From positions 2,170,001 to 2,234,000 of the forward strand of contig NC_037320.1 of NCBI RefSeq assembly GCF_000143535.2: a DNA stretch of 64,000 nucleotides, written 5' to 3'. Source of the stretch: Botrytis cinerea B05.10 (lineage: Eukaryota > Ascomycota > Leotiomycetes > Helotiales > Sclerotiniaceae). The notes under the pieces were generated by a model. It worked only from the letters and a program-made list of their open reading frames with translations. It searched no databases and was not told the DNA's origin. Numbering within the stretch: position 1 is the stretch's first letter; every line of letters begins with the position of its first letter. Below are positions 37,826-49,067 of this stretch, piece by piece. Both the position numbers and the translations under genes were made by a program.

Positions 37826-40310
37826 TGCTCCAAGGTTGAAAATTTAGGGAAGCAGAATGAAAAGATGAAAACTTTCTGGGACGGGTAGGACAACCAGAGG
37901 GGGAACACGACCTAGTTACATATGTATGCAACGGAAAGCCAAGGCTTGACATTCTAGAAAAATTAATTTAACTCAATGAGGGGTGCCTCCCATATCTTGG
38001 GACGAATCAATTGAACGAAAAACGATAGGTGAGCTGTACGTAGCAAGCCTGATAAGAACTCACGCAGATGGGACCTTTTTCGCAAGAGTTTGGTGATCTT
38101 CACTGGCTCGTGTAGATAAGCGTCCTGGTTGGTTCCTTCTTGGCAAATCTTTATCAGGAAGGTATTTGGTGGTAAGTGGAGCAAGGTTCAGATGGGGAAA
38201 CATCGCGGGTGCTCCGATTTCCATGCTGGCAATTGGCCGAGGGAGGCACAGGATAGCAAGAGGATGAGTATGGTAAAGTTCAGAAGGAACAATAAAGAAA
38301 GAGCATCTGAAGCTGGGGTAGTTATTGGATGCTTGGAATGAATCCATCGGCGCACGCCGTATACCACGTTCTGGAAGGACCACCGTGCCAATAGTGGAAT
38401 ATAATCCAAGCTTGCTTGACGGAAATGCATCCAGATTCAAACCCTAAGGCAGGGTTCGGGAGATAGTGGTGATACGAAGTGTACGCCACATCCAATTTTC
38501 TGATATGGAAATCGTGAGAACCTTAAAAGACCACTACATATCGCTTGCTATTGGGCTCGAAGATGGAGGGAGCAGATAAGACACTGGCATGAGTGGCATT
38601 TGGAGCACAATGCAATAGTTGGAGAGCAGAGCCACGAAAAGGATCATGCGGATGGCCGGAGTAACGGCTCATGTTGTGATGAGGAGAAGAGGAAACGTTT
38701 TGGTGCAACGAAACACCGGTTGACAACTTGACAACTTGACAACTTGACATGTCCTGACTTCTGATAAAGGAAACGAGGTCGTATGTGTTTTGTCAATGCA
38801 GTGACCAAAGGCTGGCGTGCAAGGATTGATGTGACCCGTGCGACTTGATAAGGTAGAGAAGTGGCGCGGGGGATCACGGGGCTCGAGCAGTTCATCGTAA
38901 AGTTTATGTTAAATGCCTATGAAATAATGCGTACGATACGTGAAGAGAAAGAGATGCGATCGGACTCGTTTCTAATTTAGATAAGGTAACTGTTCTAACC
39001 AATCTCGCTAATACGAGTTCCTAGCTATGTACTATATATACCTAGGCACTCTCGAGTGGGCGCGTAGTATCGACCCGGATAACTTGTTCCTCCCAATTTC
39101 CAAAGCTAGTCCTGGTTTCTTAAATGACTGAGGTAGGTGGGTGGGAGTGGGAAGGGGATGGATAGATCTAACTCATTCCCTCCCAACCGAACACTCTCTA
39201 GCCGCTCTCCATCCACTTGAATGATGTAGATTCGGAACTTTGCATCTGCCCAGACAATGGAATCAAACCTATTTAGTCTTGGTAAGAAGAGTATTGGCGC
39301 CAAGGAAGCTTGTCTTGAACTTGGGCGTGAACTACGAGCCAACTCGCAACTCAAATTCAACGTCATCAAACATCTCAATGGTATGCGAGGAGATTCCTCG
39401 CTCGAAGCAACTTCTCCCCCAGTGGAATGGAGTTTTTCGCACGTCTTCTTGAGTTGGAAAGCTGGCCTCATCATTCATAATCGCCTCGATCATCTCGTGT
39501 CGAGTTTATTTCTCTGTTGTGGAGTTTTTGCTGCTTGTTCAAACATATGTCCCTGTCTCCTATCCTTACTCATATATCTGGGCATTCTCCCCGAATCAAC
39601 TCAAATAGGCCTTCTCGAACTCTCAGCAATAGCAAGTGCAACGCAGTCTCAAGAGACGGGCTTTCAAGAGAAGCTATACCACCATACATATGGAGATGAT
39701 ACCAAGTTCCATTGGAGTTCCTCGTGGTAAATTCTTTCAGGAACTGAAAGCAAAAGATCATGTTCGAAAACTTCAAAGTGACTGAACCTCCGAGCGCGAA
39801 AACTTCCGTGTTTCTCTCCACATGTTGTCAACCGTAGCAATGATGCATTGAAACTATTTCGACTTTTGCATAATAATTGCTAATCAGATTGTGGCTGTTT
39901 TGTTCTATCACTGTCTGACATCTGCAATGTATCTAGTTGCATTGTAGATACTTGATACTTGAGTGAATTCAGTTTATTGAATTTAACCGAATTGCATTAA
40001 AAACGACCCAAAAAAGCTCTCAAGGTTGTGGTTGTTGTTGTTAATAGTTGCGTCTTACGGTGTACGGTCGTTAGCATAGATGAAAAAATATTCACTCTTT
40101 AGCCGTACAATATACTGCACCTCAATTCTTGAAAATTCTCTGAACCAACGCCGTATTAACGCCGTATCAAAGACACCGTAAGTTGAGGGGGCCGTATAGC
40201 TTTTATTATCTTATCCTTAAATAGCACTCCAGCTTCGCACAATGGTTTTCGAATCTAGTTCACTTCTTCTATCATCTTGACCACATCAGTTCTCGCATCT
40301 CAAAAACGCA
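37826..40310. other. Long intergenic region upstream of the permease
   Basis: About 2.5 kb. Frames of 120-157 codons exist at 38,060-38,440 (-), 39,106-39,474 (-) and 39,257-39,730 (+), but the last two overlap antisense and none carries a known motif. It holds the permease promoter (left) and the 2EXR gene promoter (right), plus a TTGACAAC tandem repeat. Confidence 0.5.
38720..38749. repeat. TTGACAAC tandem repeat, 3.75 units
   Basis: Three perfect 8-bp units plus six bases of a fourth, about 0.9 kb upstream of the permease start codon. Confidence 0.9.
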
Positions 40311-41318
40311 ATGGATTGTTTCCCTCCAAAAAAGCGCATTTGTCTGGATTTGCATCATTATGCTATCCCTACCACCTCTGCGGACTCAGATATTGCTGTT
40401 CAACAAGACTTTAACGTCCCTCAACAACGCGAAACTTCCCTAGATCGTTTTAATCTCTTTCGATGGCTTCCTAAGGAGCTTCAGCTCGAAATATGGAAGG
40501 TGGCTGCTGCAGATATTGATGCGCAAATCGTTACGATAGACACCAAGGTCCACCCCATCAATGAAGAATTGCAAGTCAATCAATACCATCGAGGTACCGC
40601 ATATACTCATAAAAATAGCGCATCCGTCGATACTGCAACCACATCACTCACAGCCCAGTATCGGATTCCAAGTCTTCTCCACGCCTGTGCAGATGCTAGA
40701 GAAGTGGCGTTGAAATACTACCGCCCAGTTTTTGGCCGCGAAATAGGCGGCGCACCGATCTACATTGCTATAGACAATCTTCGTGCCTCCGACACCATTT
40801 GTTTCAAAAACCTGAATGCTCTAAAAATGCTGCGCTCATGCACACGAAATTTCAACCAAAGCGAAAAAAACGACATGGATTTTATCAAATCTGCCATCGT
40901 GTGTATGGAGGTGCACAATGGCCATCGCGAAAACTATCGAAGTATCCGTTGGATAACATCATCCCTTCGAGAGGTCAGCACTCTATGGATTGCGCAAGAG
41001 AAGTCGCATATTCATAGCCACAAACAAAACTTGACAGCATTCATCGTAAAGCATTTATCACACTTACTGGCAGAAGTCATGATCGAGCAGCATGCCACCT
41101 TGCAACAAAAGGAAAAGTTTGTGGATCTTGATTCACTTTTCGACGAAATTATCAGATGTGTGGAAAACACAAATCATTCTATTGCGACCTATGGATTTGA
41201 ACTCCCGCAGGCGAGAATCACGTCAGTAGATGAGCTGAATCGAATTTCTGAGCAGTCGTTTGGGACAGGGGCACGATCTCTTGCTTCTCTTGATTATCTT
41301 CAAAAGTTGCTGAGGTAA
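40311..41318 (+). CDS. 2EXR-domain protein
   Basis: A 335-residue intronless protein. At about residues 45-60, FNLFRWLPKELQLEIWKVAA fits the 2EXR signature (F..F..LP.EL...IW), widespread and expanded in leotiomycetes and other filamentous fungi. It is followed by SLLHACADAREVALKYYRPVFG, the usual second conserved block. The biochemical function of the family is not established. The remainder is mixed helical sequence without known motifs. It stands alone between long intergenic regions. Confidence 0.8.
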   Translation: MDCFPPKKRICLDLHHYAIPTTSADSDIAVQQDFNVPQQRETSLDRFNLFRWLPKELQLEIWKVAAADIDAQIVTIDTKVHPINEELQVNQYHRGTAYTHKNSASVDTATTSLTAQYRIPSLLHACADAREVALKYYRPVFGREIGGAPIYIAIDNLRASDTICFKNLNALKMLRSCTRNFNQSEKNDMDFIKSAIVCMEVHNGHRENYRSIRWITSSLREVSTLWIAQEKSHIHSHKQNLTAFIVKHLSHLLAEVMIEQHATLQQKEKFVDLDSLFDEIIRCVENTNHSIATYGFELPQARITSVDELNRISEQSFGTGARSLASLDYLQKLLR

Positions 41319-42224
41319 AAGGACTTTGGGTTGGGCTATTGGTGGAAATGAGATGAGCCAAGCGAAGCGAGGAAGAGCCAGGAAAGGTTACTCTGGCTAA
41401 TCGAGGCAGACTCGAATGTCAAACAGCCGTACTGACAAAGTCGGATTCATTCGGGTGAATTATGTAGATGGCCAGTGGATAGAATGATGAGGGAGATGAT
41501 TGGGAACCAAGATAAATGTATAGTGATATCATGAGAAAGCATCTATTTAGCTAAATGATGCACCTTCAATTAACACACCTATGTATGTTGAAATTAACAG
41601 TGATTTTTCATTTTCTCAATGTCAATTTGATTGGCATCATGTTTCAACGTCCCAATTTAACTCCATAAACGGTATATCAAAATATGTCTATAAGTGACCC
41701 CCTCTGTGTGAACGAAGTGAATGACTTCAATTCAATTACCACTGTAATATAGCAACTGTAATAAAGCCCTAAGCGAATGCGAAAGAGACTAGCTCTTTAA
41801 GTAGGCCTTTACTAGGCTTACTACTTTCAATACGTAGCTAGCTCTTTAGATAGAATACAATTAGACATACAGGACCTACGATATTCGTGGGTGCTACGTC
41901 TTCCGTATCCTTCTCGTACCAACACCCTCCCCTGCAGTCCCATGATGTCCCCAGTATAATCAAATCCCGGCAAAATTTCCAATCATTCAGACTCATTCCT
42001 GGTCCATGAGAGTTTCCAATCAAACAACATTTCTGCTACCAGTGCCTGCCCTCAATCCAAAATCAAAATGTCAATGGTAATCCAAAACTCCAATGCCCAA
42101 ACGAGTTTACGCATATCCCTGAACACTATCTAGGTATGCTTTGATATGGTAAATTTTTCAACCTTATACGGGCAACACAAATTCTCAATTCTCGGTAACC
42201 TACTTCATTCTGAGCCGATGCTTC
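41319..42224. other. Convergent intergenic region
   Basis: About 0.9 kb between the 2EXR gene and the zinc-finger gene, AT-rich, with no supported coding frame. Confidence 0.55.
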
Positions 42225-43457
42225 CTACTCTTGATCAGAGTCCGACTCGCTATATTGATCCAACATGATTTCTTCAGCCATCTCCGTGACATCATTTTTT
42301 AAACAACTTGTCTGAAAAGGAACACTAAGGTGTGCTTTTAAGTCATCTATAGTTTCAAAGTCGATGCCGCAAAAACAAACCTGCTCAGCAAGAGTATACC
42401 TTTTCGCTAACTCAAAAAGCTCTTTCAAGCAATCAGCACCCCTCAGTGAGTTCCAATGTGCTTTGAGCGCATCCATTCTTGTGAAACTTCTCCTGCATCC
42501 AAAAGGGTTCTCAGTCTTAAAAAACTTCTGATATACATCGTCGAAATGACAGCAAAATTTCCTAACATTCGTATGCAGGAGCTCATGGCGACGACAGTCT
42601 TTGCGTCTCGAGAAGCCCTTTTCACAGGTAGTGCACTTGTAAGGCTTTTCATTTGTATGACTCCTTTCGTGTTCACGGAGTGTAGTCCCCCTTGTGAATG
42701 TCTTGGAACAAACGTCGCACTGGTGGGGATCGCCTCTCTTCCGGGATCTCGTGGAGCTAGGCACCGTTTCAGAGCTAGATATAGGTTCAAGCAAGTTCTC
42801 TTGAGGCGTGGAATGTGAAACCGGGGTACTAAATGGGATAGGGGGAATATATGTTTCCATTTGTTCTTCGGTATACTGAACGGCAAGTTCTGGATCTATT
42901 ATTCCACTTCCATTGAATGCTTGCTTCTCCCCCATACCTCGAGTGATGGATGAATTATTAAAATCTTGGATGTCCCATGATGGTGATGTGGTAGTTGTAC
43001 TTTGCGCAAGATCATGAGACATGAAATAGTTGACCGAGCTGCTGGGATTTTCATTGGCATTTCCCACGCCAATTTCTGTGTAGTCTTCATTGCTTTCAAG
43101 GGTCAGATCTATGATCTCAGATATACGTAGACCTGACCCTTTCTTGGATGCTCGAGAGTGATTGAGACTCCGTGAGTTTACTAAAGTTGACTTAGCGGTT
43201 GCTTGGAGGGAGCTGTATTTTTCATGGAAAGCAGCGATGGCTTTTTCGTTCAAAACATTGATGATGACATTGAACTCGTCCCTCCAAATCATCAGAGGTT
43301 TCGAATTATCTATCATTTCCAATTGCTTCAGTTGTTGACATAGAAAATCGAGTAATTTGTGGATTTCGTGGCATTTGTATTGTTGTAACAGGTACTGCGT
43401 TGCGGGAGCCTTCTCGAGAATGCTTCTCTGGTGATTTTTGTAGTCATATTCATTCAT
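42225..43457 (-). CDS. C2H2 zinc-finger protein
   Basis: A 410-residue intronless protein with two canonical C2H2 fingers. The first uses Cys 247 and 250 with His 263 and 267; the second uses Cys 275 and 278 with His 291 and 295. They are joined by the classic linker HTNEKPYKC. A third, degenerate unit follows (FGCRRSFTRMDALKAHW), a pattern seen in fungal C2H2 proteins where the last finger departs from the consensus. The N-terminal 240 residues are Ser/Thr-rich and likely disordered; the C-terminus is acidic (YSESDSDQE). It probably binds DNA and regulates transcription; targets are unknown. Its upstream region carries a cluster of a 9-mer motif. Confidence 0.85.
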   Translation of the reverse strand: MNEYDYKNHQRSILEKAPATQYLLQQYKCHEIHKLLDFLCQQLKQLEMIDNSKPLMIWRDEFNVIINVLNEKAIAAFHEKYSSLQATAKSTLVNSRSLNHSRASKKGSGLRISEIIDLTLESNEDYTEIGVGNANENPSSSVNYFMSHDLAQSTTTTSPSWDIQDFNNSSITRGMGEKQAFNGSGIIDPELAVQYTEEQMETYIPPIPFSTPVSHSTPQENLLEPISSSETVPSSTRSRKRGDPHQCDVCSKTFTRGTTLREHERSHTNEKPYKCTTCEKGFSRRKDCRRHELLHTNVRKFCCHFDDVYQKFFKTENPFGCRRSFTRMDALKAHWNSLRGADCLKELFELAKRYTLAEQVCFCGIDFETIDDLKAHLSVPFQTSCLKNDVTEMAEEIMLDQYSESDSDQE

Positions 43458-45499
43458 GATGTTCAGTTGGCTGATTTAAAATCGACTTTTAATTTCTTGG
43501 GGAATTGTTCTGTTTATAGAAACTGAGACCTAGGTTTTGATATATGCATCGCCTTGATTTTTTGAAATGCATCACATCGTGCCAGCCGGTTAGGACAAGT
43601 CTGGACACAGGACACAGGAGCCATACACTGCATATCTCGCCTACCTACCATTCATATCAAGGATGCAACCCATACATCATCAACTGTGAAAGTATGCAAT
43701 ATGTATCATGCACCGATGATGCGTATTTTTCCTTGCATGGTAAAATAGGCTGTGCTGCGTATGATGTTGCATGATGCATGGTACATTCAGCTGTAGCTTA
43801 TGGTCTTTGATAGGCGCTTACGTGTAATCCATGCAACATTTGTACGCCAGTATCCAGAAACTGGCCGCCGAAGCGGTTTGGAAAAGGCGATGCACATCTC
43901 ATTGATACCCTGGGAGCTCTCAGGATTTAAAAATGCATCGCCATTTCCCCTGTCCATCCGTCAATTCTCAAGGTTCAAGGCGATGCAGTATCTCATTTTT
44001 GATGCTGCCCAATTACCTTGCTAGCCACTCACACACTAACCCCTAGATGACGCATGAATTCGACATTGTGAATTCTAAAAGTGTTGTAACATTACCAGAC
44101 CAGTATCCACAAAGTATTCTGCTTCGTTTTTCGAGTGAAACTAAACATCTCTAGCATGACTTAATATTTTAGGATTAAAGAGACAGTGGTGTAGTAGGTA
44201 CTCAGGGAAAATTGGAATTTGGAATTGGAATTTGTAAAGCTAGATTACACAACGAAGATGTAGGCAGGAAAAGTACGAGGAGGTTGCGGTTCGGTAAAAG
44301 ACATGATTCTCAGCAGTAATGATGATTCCAAGTATACCGGTAATGTTGATAGGTTTGGTGGTTCCTGTTCTTTTGTGTGTTGCGTACATGATGGATGGTA
44401 TGCATGCTGGAAATGCTGACGTGCCCTTTGAACTGCATCGCCAACCATCGTGTTTGTGTCGGCTCCTGAATTCAAGTGCCCGCAACCGAACATCGCCTTT
44501 TCCTTTTTTTTGTCATGCACCTCACTCAAGTAGGAGTAGTGTATGTGTGCGCGGATAATTCTGGTTAAGGGTGTGGGTAGGAATTGTGTGTATAAGCCTA
44601 GTGCCTACCTAGTATGATGGTTCTTAGCCAGGGATAGCGAAACTTTTTTTTTTCTCTCCTCTCTGCATCCCACACACAAACCCAACTCTACCCGAAAATG
44701 TGCAGTGAGTGCAGGACAAGGTTCGTGTGCTCATTCACCAGCCACAAGGGTGGACAGGAATATCCTGGCACGGTAGGATTGTGATTGTCGGACATCTTTT
44801 TGACCTCTGTCTGTGAGTTTTGAAGTGCATCGCCAGCCCAAATCTTTATCTTGTCCTGTAGAGTTTCAGTCACAACCAGATCGCCCGCACCTCGCAATCT
44901 AGAATTTGCCACAGCTTGATATATCATATTCGAAGAGCGTCGCCTTTTTAGACGAGTGGATTGATGTCCAGATAAACCCCGGTCCAAATGAGTTCTGACT
45001 CTACTCAAAATACATATGGCGACGCAAAAGCTATCATTACTCTGCAATGCCCAATTTTTAACTAACAGTGACTCTGGTCAATACTTTTACTCTATGATTC
45101 TGCTCAAAAGGCATGGCGATGCAGTAGTATCCCCAATCTGCCAATATCGATGCTGCGACCAAGTTGAGAATTCGGTGTATATATACTGCAGAAAAATCCC
45201 TCTTTCTTTCTTACCTTTCGAATAACATTCATAAGACAGACTTTCTACACAATTTTGACTGCCAAATCTGCAAGATCCGGTTCCGACCTCCCCAATCCCA
45301 CACACCTCTTTTGACAGCAACCTCGATAGAGGGATTTCAACATCTACCGCTGCTATCCGCCATACAAGCGTTGTTGAAAGTAGCTTTGAACCGAAAAAGC
45401 TTTTAGTAAGGGCCGAACCTTTCACCAACCCCGTTCAATACATCAATTGCAGCGGAACATCATTTTTTCAACCAGCCAGAGATTTTATCTTTCCACGAA
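43458..45499. promoter_or_regulatory. Divergent intergenic region with TGCATCGCC cluster
   Basis: Two kilobases between the divergently oriented zinc-finger gene and the small membrane-protein gene. It holds seven copies of TGCATCGCC or its complement: 43,545, 43,934, 44,434 and 44,826 in plus orientation, and 43,886, 43,979 and 45,115 in minus orientation. About 0.01 copies would be expected by chance. Several copies are preceded by TTTGAA-like sequence. Near-matches also occur (for example around 44,484 and 44,936). No coding frame in the interval is supported. Confidence 0.75.
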
Positions 45500-45957
45500 A
45501 TGCCACCCTTACCTAGTCAGGCTACTTGGAGCCCGGATGTTATCGCAACTGTAGTGTATAGAGTCACCATGGTCTTGGTGAGTCTCACGTATATCTGGAG
45601 AAAATATAGACAACCGCTCAGAACAGATGATTGCAAGTACTGTAAACCACTCTATAATGTGCCTTACTGATTGCTTCACGTGCAGTGCACAAAATTGTTG
45701 AGTTGCTCGCTGTACGAACACCCACAGTCGAAGTCAAGTCCGACGAAACTCCCGAGCCCTCTCTCACCAATTCGGTCGACTCGAACAATATTTTGCAAGC
45801 TGTAGAAGCTCTTGGCGCGGTGGCTGCAATGGGATTAGGTATCACGGACTGTGATGGCACCTCAAATACTCCCTCAATCAATGTCGAGCTCCAACCAGTA
45901 CACAACGCGTATTTGGATCGACGACAAGGGTTCAACAAATCGAATAAAGATGGTTGA
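45500..45957 (+). CDS. Small single-pass membrane protein, hypothetical
   Basis: Proposed two-exon gene: 45,500-45,641 and 45,686-45,957 (414 nt, 137 residues), with a 44-nt intron (GTAAAC...TTACTGAT...GTGCAG). The N-terminus MPPLPSQATWSPDVIATVVY leads into a hydrophobic segment (about residues 14-33) and a basic stop-transfer stretch WRKYRQPLR. The remaining 90 residues are soluble and acidic to neutral (TPTVEVKSDETPEPS). The W-S-P-D-V-I-A-T-V-V pattern before one TM recalls a common group of small hypothetical proteins in filamentous fungi, but that is memory only. The model depends on the intron; without it the first frame stops early. Confidence 0.5.
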
Positions 45958-47034
45958 GATCCCAAGAGTTTCGATATGTATATAGCGCGTGTCGTTACTG
46001 GCTTCTCGGAGGACATGTGGATATAGTACTCAAGAGTGATGCGTGTGTGATGAGGCGCTGGGTTGTTTTCCATGGTGATCACAAAGCTTTAGATGACCGT
46101 CAATTGTTAAACTTTCTCTTTCTTTGGCGTTCTAAAATGATGGGCACCCAACTTTACTTCTGTTAGCTTTTGATTTTTATTCTTGGTCATGTGAATATTG
46201 CGACACGATACCCGATATGGTCGCTGAGACACAAGGGAAAAAGAACGACGGAAACTCCAAAGTATAAAAAAAGCACATGAACACAATTACGTGTATCATT
46301 CCGCTCTACACAAAACTTTTTGTAACATTCCGAAATACATAAAAACCACACCATTGTGCAATAAGACCGAGAATTCCTTCCCAAAATGAAGACATTACCG
46401 AATTCGGACGAAGAATGATTCAATAGAGTTCAAGTAATGATCTCAATGAAGCTTGGAGACACTAGCGCGGGGTCATAAGACGACGACATGGGACATGTGC
46501 ATCTGTTCAAAAAAACAAAAAGGGTTGTCTAGAACTAACACTCTTTTACCTATAAACCTGTACAACCAGACTGGATTTCTTTCTGTGACATACCAGATGA
46601 AAATCATTGCCTTTTCCCACTGTGTTTGAATTATTTTCCTCTTTTTAACATTCACCTTCGTCCCTAGGACAAATCGAAATTGTGAACAACAAGTCTCGCG
46701 GTACTTCCAACGAAGCAATTTCAGGTGTGATATACAAGAAGTTTCCATTCGAACGAATCGATAATTCCCTCCGAGGCCTAACGGTAATTTCGAGACTCAA
46801 AAACACAATTTGAAGAATTAAGACAAAAACCTTTCATTACAATTGATCTTTGACTTTCTTTCCAAGCCCCACGACACTTGCGACGTTCAACAGAGCAATA
46901 AGAGAAGCAGAATCAAGTAACGAACATACATTTGGACTTCCAAACTCTCGGGAAAATAAAACAAGTAGCAAGAGACAGGTATAGTGAAAGCAAACTTATA
47001 TGACGAAAGAAATATGCTGAACGAAAACAGAAAG
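45958..47034. other. Intergenic region
   Basis: About 1.1 kb, AT-rich, upstream of the secreted-protein gene. Only short frames without ATG starts or domains were seen. Confidence 0.55.
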
Positions 47035-47622
47035 ATGCAGCACTCGAAGTACTTTGTCGCCCTTCTCAGCGTCTTGCTCTTCCTCTCAAGCGACAATGTA
47101 GTTGAAGCTCGCCGAGTCAATCGCCGACAATCTCCTTGCACCCCCTCTTCAGCCCCCGGCTCTTCTGCACCGCCTTCCACCACTTCCACCACTTCCAAGG
47201 CACCTCCAGTGTCGACAAGCACCTCTACAACCGCGATCAGCACCTCCGCTCCTACCTCTCCACCATCTTCTCCCGGTCCACCAAACCCACCTGTCTGCAA
47301 CATGCAATCGCCCGGAATCTGTCAACTTGCCACTAAGTCCAACTTTCCCACTAGACCCCTCGTCCAAGATGCTTGGATCTTCAACCCATCCTGCAATGTT
47401 ATCGGCGGAACAACTAACATTCCTTTGTATAAGACATTCTTTTTGGCTTCACAGTTGCCTTATGGCGTTGTGATGATAGGAAATAGTCCTACAGCATCTC
47501 CAAGTTTCGATTACGCAGGCGGTCATTATGGAGTTGGTGGTACGGATGGTGGAAATCCGGGTTGGTGGTGTGCAATTGAGGGGGATGGTACTTATGCTTG
47601 TTACGCGCAGTTTAAGTGTTAG
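47035..47622 (+). CDS. Small secreted cysteine-containing protein
   Basis: 195 residues. The ATG at 47,035 is preferred to the in-frame ATG at 47,014 because it puts a classic signal peptide at the N-terminus (MQHSKYFVALLSVLLFLSS, cleavage likely after VVEA at about residue 25). A Kex2-like dibasic site, RRVNRR, follows at 26-31. Residues 35-86 form a Ser/Thr/Pro-rich linker expected to be O-glycosylated. The C-terminal domain (about 87-195) has six cysteines (88, 96, 120, 179, 189, 195), a seventh lying at residue 35, and a Gly-rich GGHYGVGGTDGGNPGWWC motif. The architecture suggests a cell-wall or extracellular protein, possibly an effector candidate; no known family is recognised. Confidence 0.75.
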   Translation: MQHSKYFVALLSVLLFLSSDNVVEARRVNRRQSPCTPSSAPGSSAPPSTTSTTSKAPPVSTSTSTTAISTSAPTSPPSSPGPPNPPVCNMQSPGICQLATKSNFPTRPLVQDAWIFNPSCNVIGGTTNIPLYKTFFLASQLPYGVVMIGNSPTASPSFDYAGGHYGVGGTDGGNPGWWCAIEGDGTYACYAQFKC

Positions 47623-48835
47623 AACGCAGTGGAGGTGTGCCAATTCTTATTCTCAAGAATAACTGTGACGTTTGAGACGTCAGGTGGCAGAGATAGGCTG
47701 GGTTGGAACAGGTTGAAGTTGCTTTGGAGATGGTTTGCTGAATTTGCGCATAATACTGGCTAAGGTTGTTCATAGTTGGAAGATAATAGGAAACAGAATG
47801 TTAGACTGAGAATGCTGTTAGATTGATATGACAGATAGCATTATTAGCATCCGGATTTCCAATATATGCGAGAATCTTTACAGCCCACGACTTTGATAAT
47901 TCAGGATGTGCTCCAGTACTGACTAGAACGAACATTCCAAAGCTACGCGCAGAGATCCAGCTCACTAGAGCATCTGTAAAATTTAACTGATGTAGCTCAA
48001 GGTAAGATCCGTAGCGTGTACCCGACAATGAAGGACGGGGAGATTCTTATTGTAAAGCTTCGATGCCCAGAATATCAATTAGAAAGCTCAAACCCCTGAA
48101 CAATTTTCGCGAGGAAAACATCGTATTTTAATCTACTCCGCGACAAAGTGCGGGGACCGACCTTACCTAAATGAAAAATGTTAGATTACGAAGTTTTCTA
48201 CGTAAGATCTTACAATCAATCAGTCACTCTTGAAGCTTACTATTTAAACAACCAACTAACCTTAGGTAGGTAACAGAAACTGTCGAACGCTTTCCGGTTT
48301 GTCATGAAGCATATGCAGACGAAGGCGAAGGCGAATGGAATCAAGCAATAGTGCATATTCTTGAAGTTACGCGTTAAGTAGATCTGTACTCATTGCAATC
48401 TATTTGACATCAAGTCTCGAAAAGATCAACGCATGAATTTATTGACTGCTAGCGAATGATTTCGTAACTGAAACTAACATGATTGCCGGTGTGAAGGAGT
48501 GGCTCAGTGGTTTCGGGGAAAGGCAACCAATTCTTCCCCCTCCTCTCACTTCCATCATCCTTCACAACCGATTCTCAAGTATTCTTATTCCATATCGTCG
48601 CATTTCAGACTGATTTGTTTGTCTTCTAAATTATTTGTTGTATTTTATCTGGTTGGAGAGAATCATCCGAAAGCGAGAAGTATCAAGGCTTATAATTCGC
48701 AGTACGAGTAGTCCTATCGGAAACTAAAAGATCATCGATCTTGTCTTTGTCTCTGTCGTCATAATTCCCAGGGAACCCACCGTCCAATTCACAACCCATT
48801 TATTTCTGCTACCTACTCGCCGGTCTCCCTCAACC
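47623..48835. other. Intergenic region
   Basis: About 1.2 kb without a supported gene. A tRNA-like A-box (TGGCTCAGTGG) near 48,500 lacks a B-box, see rejected items. Confidence 0.5.
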
Positions 48836-49067
48836 ATGCCTCTACCGTTCGAAATCCAACGGCGACGCTTTATGCGGACAGCAAACAGCAAATACATTTA
48901 CGGCAGAGTTGTGAGTCCTGCGCACCTTCCATTTGATCCCGTCTCTACTTTTGTGCTGGATTGCCTAGTGATTTTAGGCCGGAACCAATTTCCAGCTTTC
49001 AGATGCTAACACAAATTTGCAATCGCAGCCTCTCATTCACACAATTATCTTCCTCATCGAACTCATA
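48836..49067 (+). other. Possible 5' exon and intron of the Mpv17-family gene
   Basis: An ATG at 48,836 opens 25 codons (MPLPFEIQRRRFMRTANSK...) ending at a GTGAGT donor at 48,911. A GCTAAC branch site lies 18 nt before the CAG acceptor at 49,026-49,028. Joining at 49,029 keeps the frame open into the main coding sequence. The intron looks real. Whether the upstream ATG is used, or the exon is 5' UTR and translation begins at 49,068, cannot be decided here. Confidence 0.5.

Noticed and set aside
39106..39730. Overlapping plus (157-codon) and minus (122-codon) frames
   Set aside because: They are antisense to each other and neither has a motif, signal peptide or splice partner that would support it.
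48491..48600. tRNA-like A-box (TGGCTCAGTGG)
   Set aside because: No matching B-box (GGTTCGANNCC) follows at the right distance and no cloverleaf could be folded by eye.
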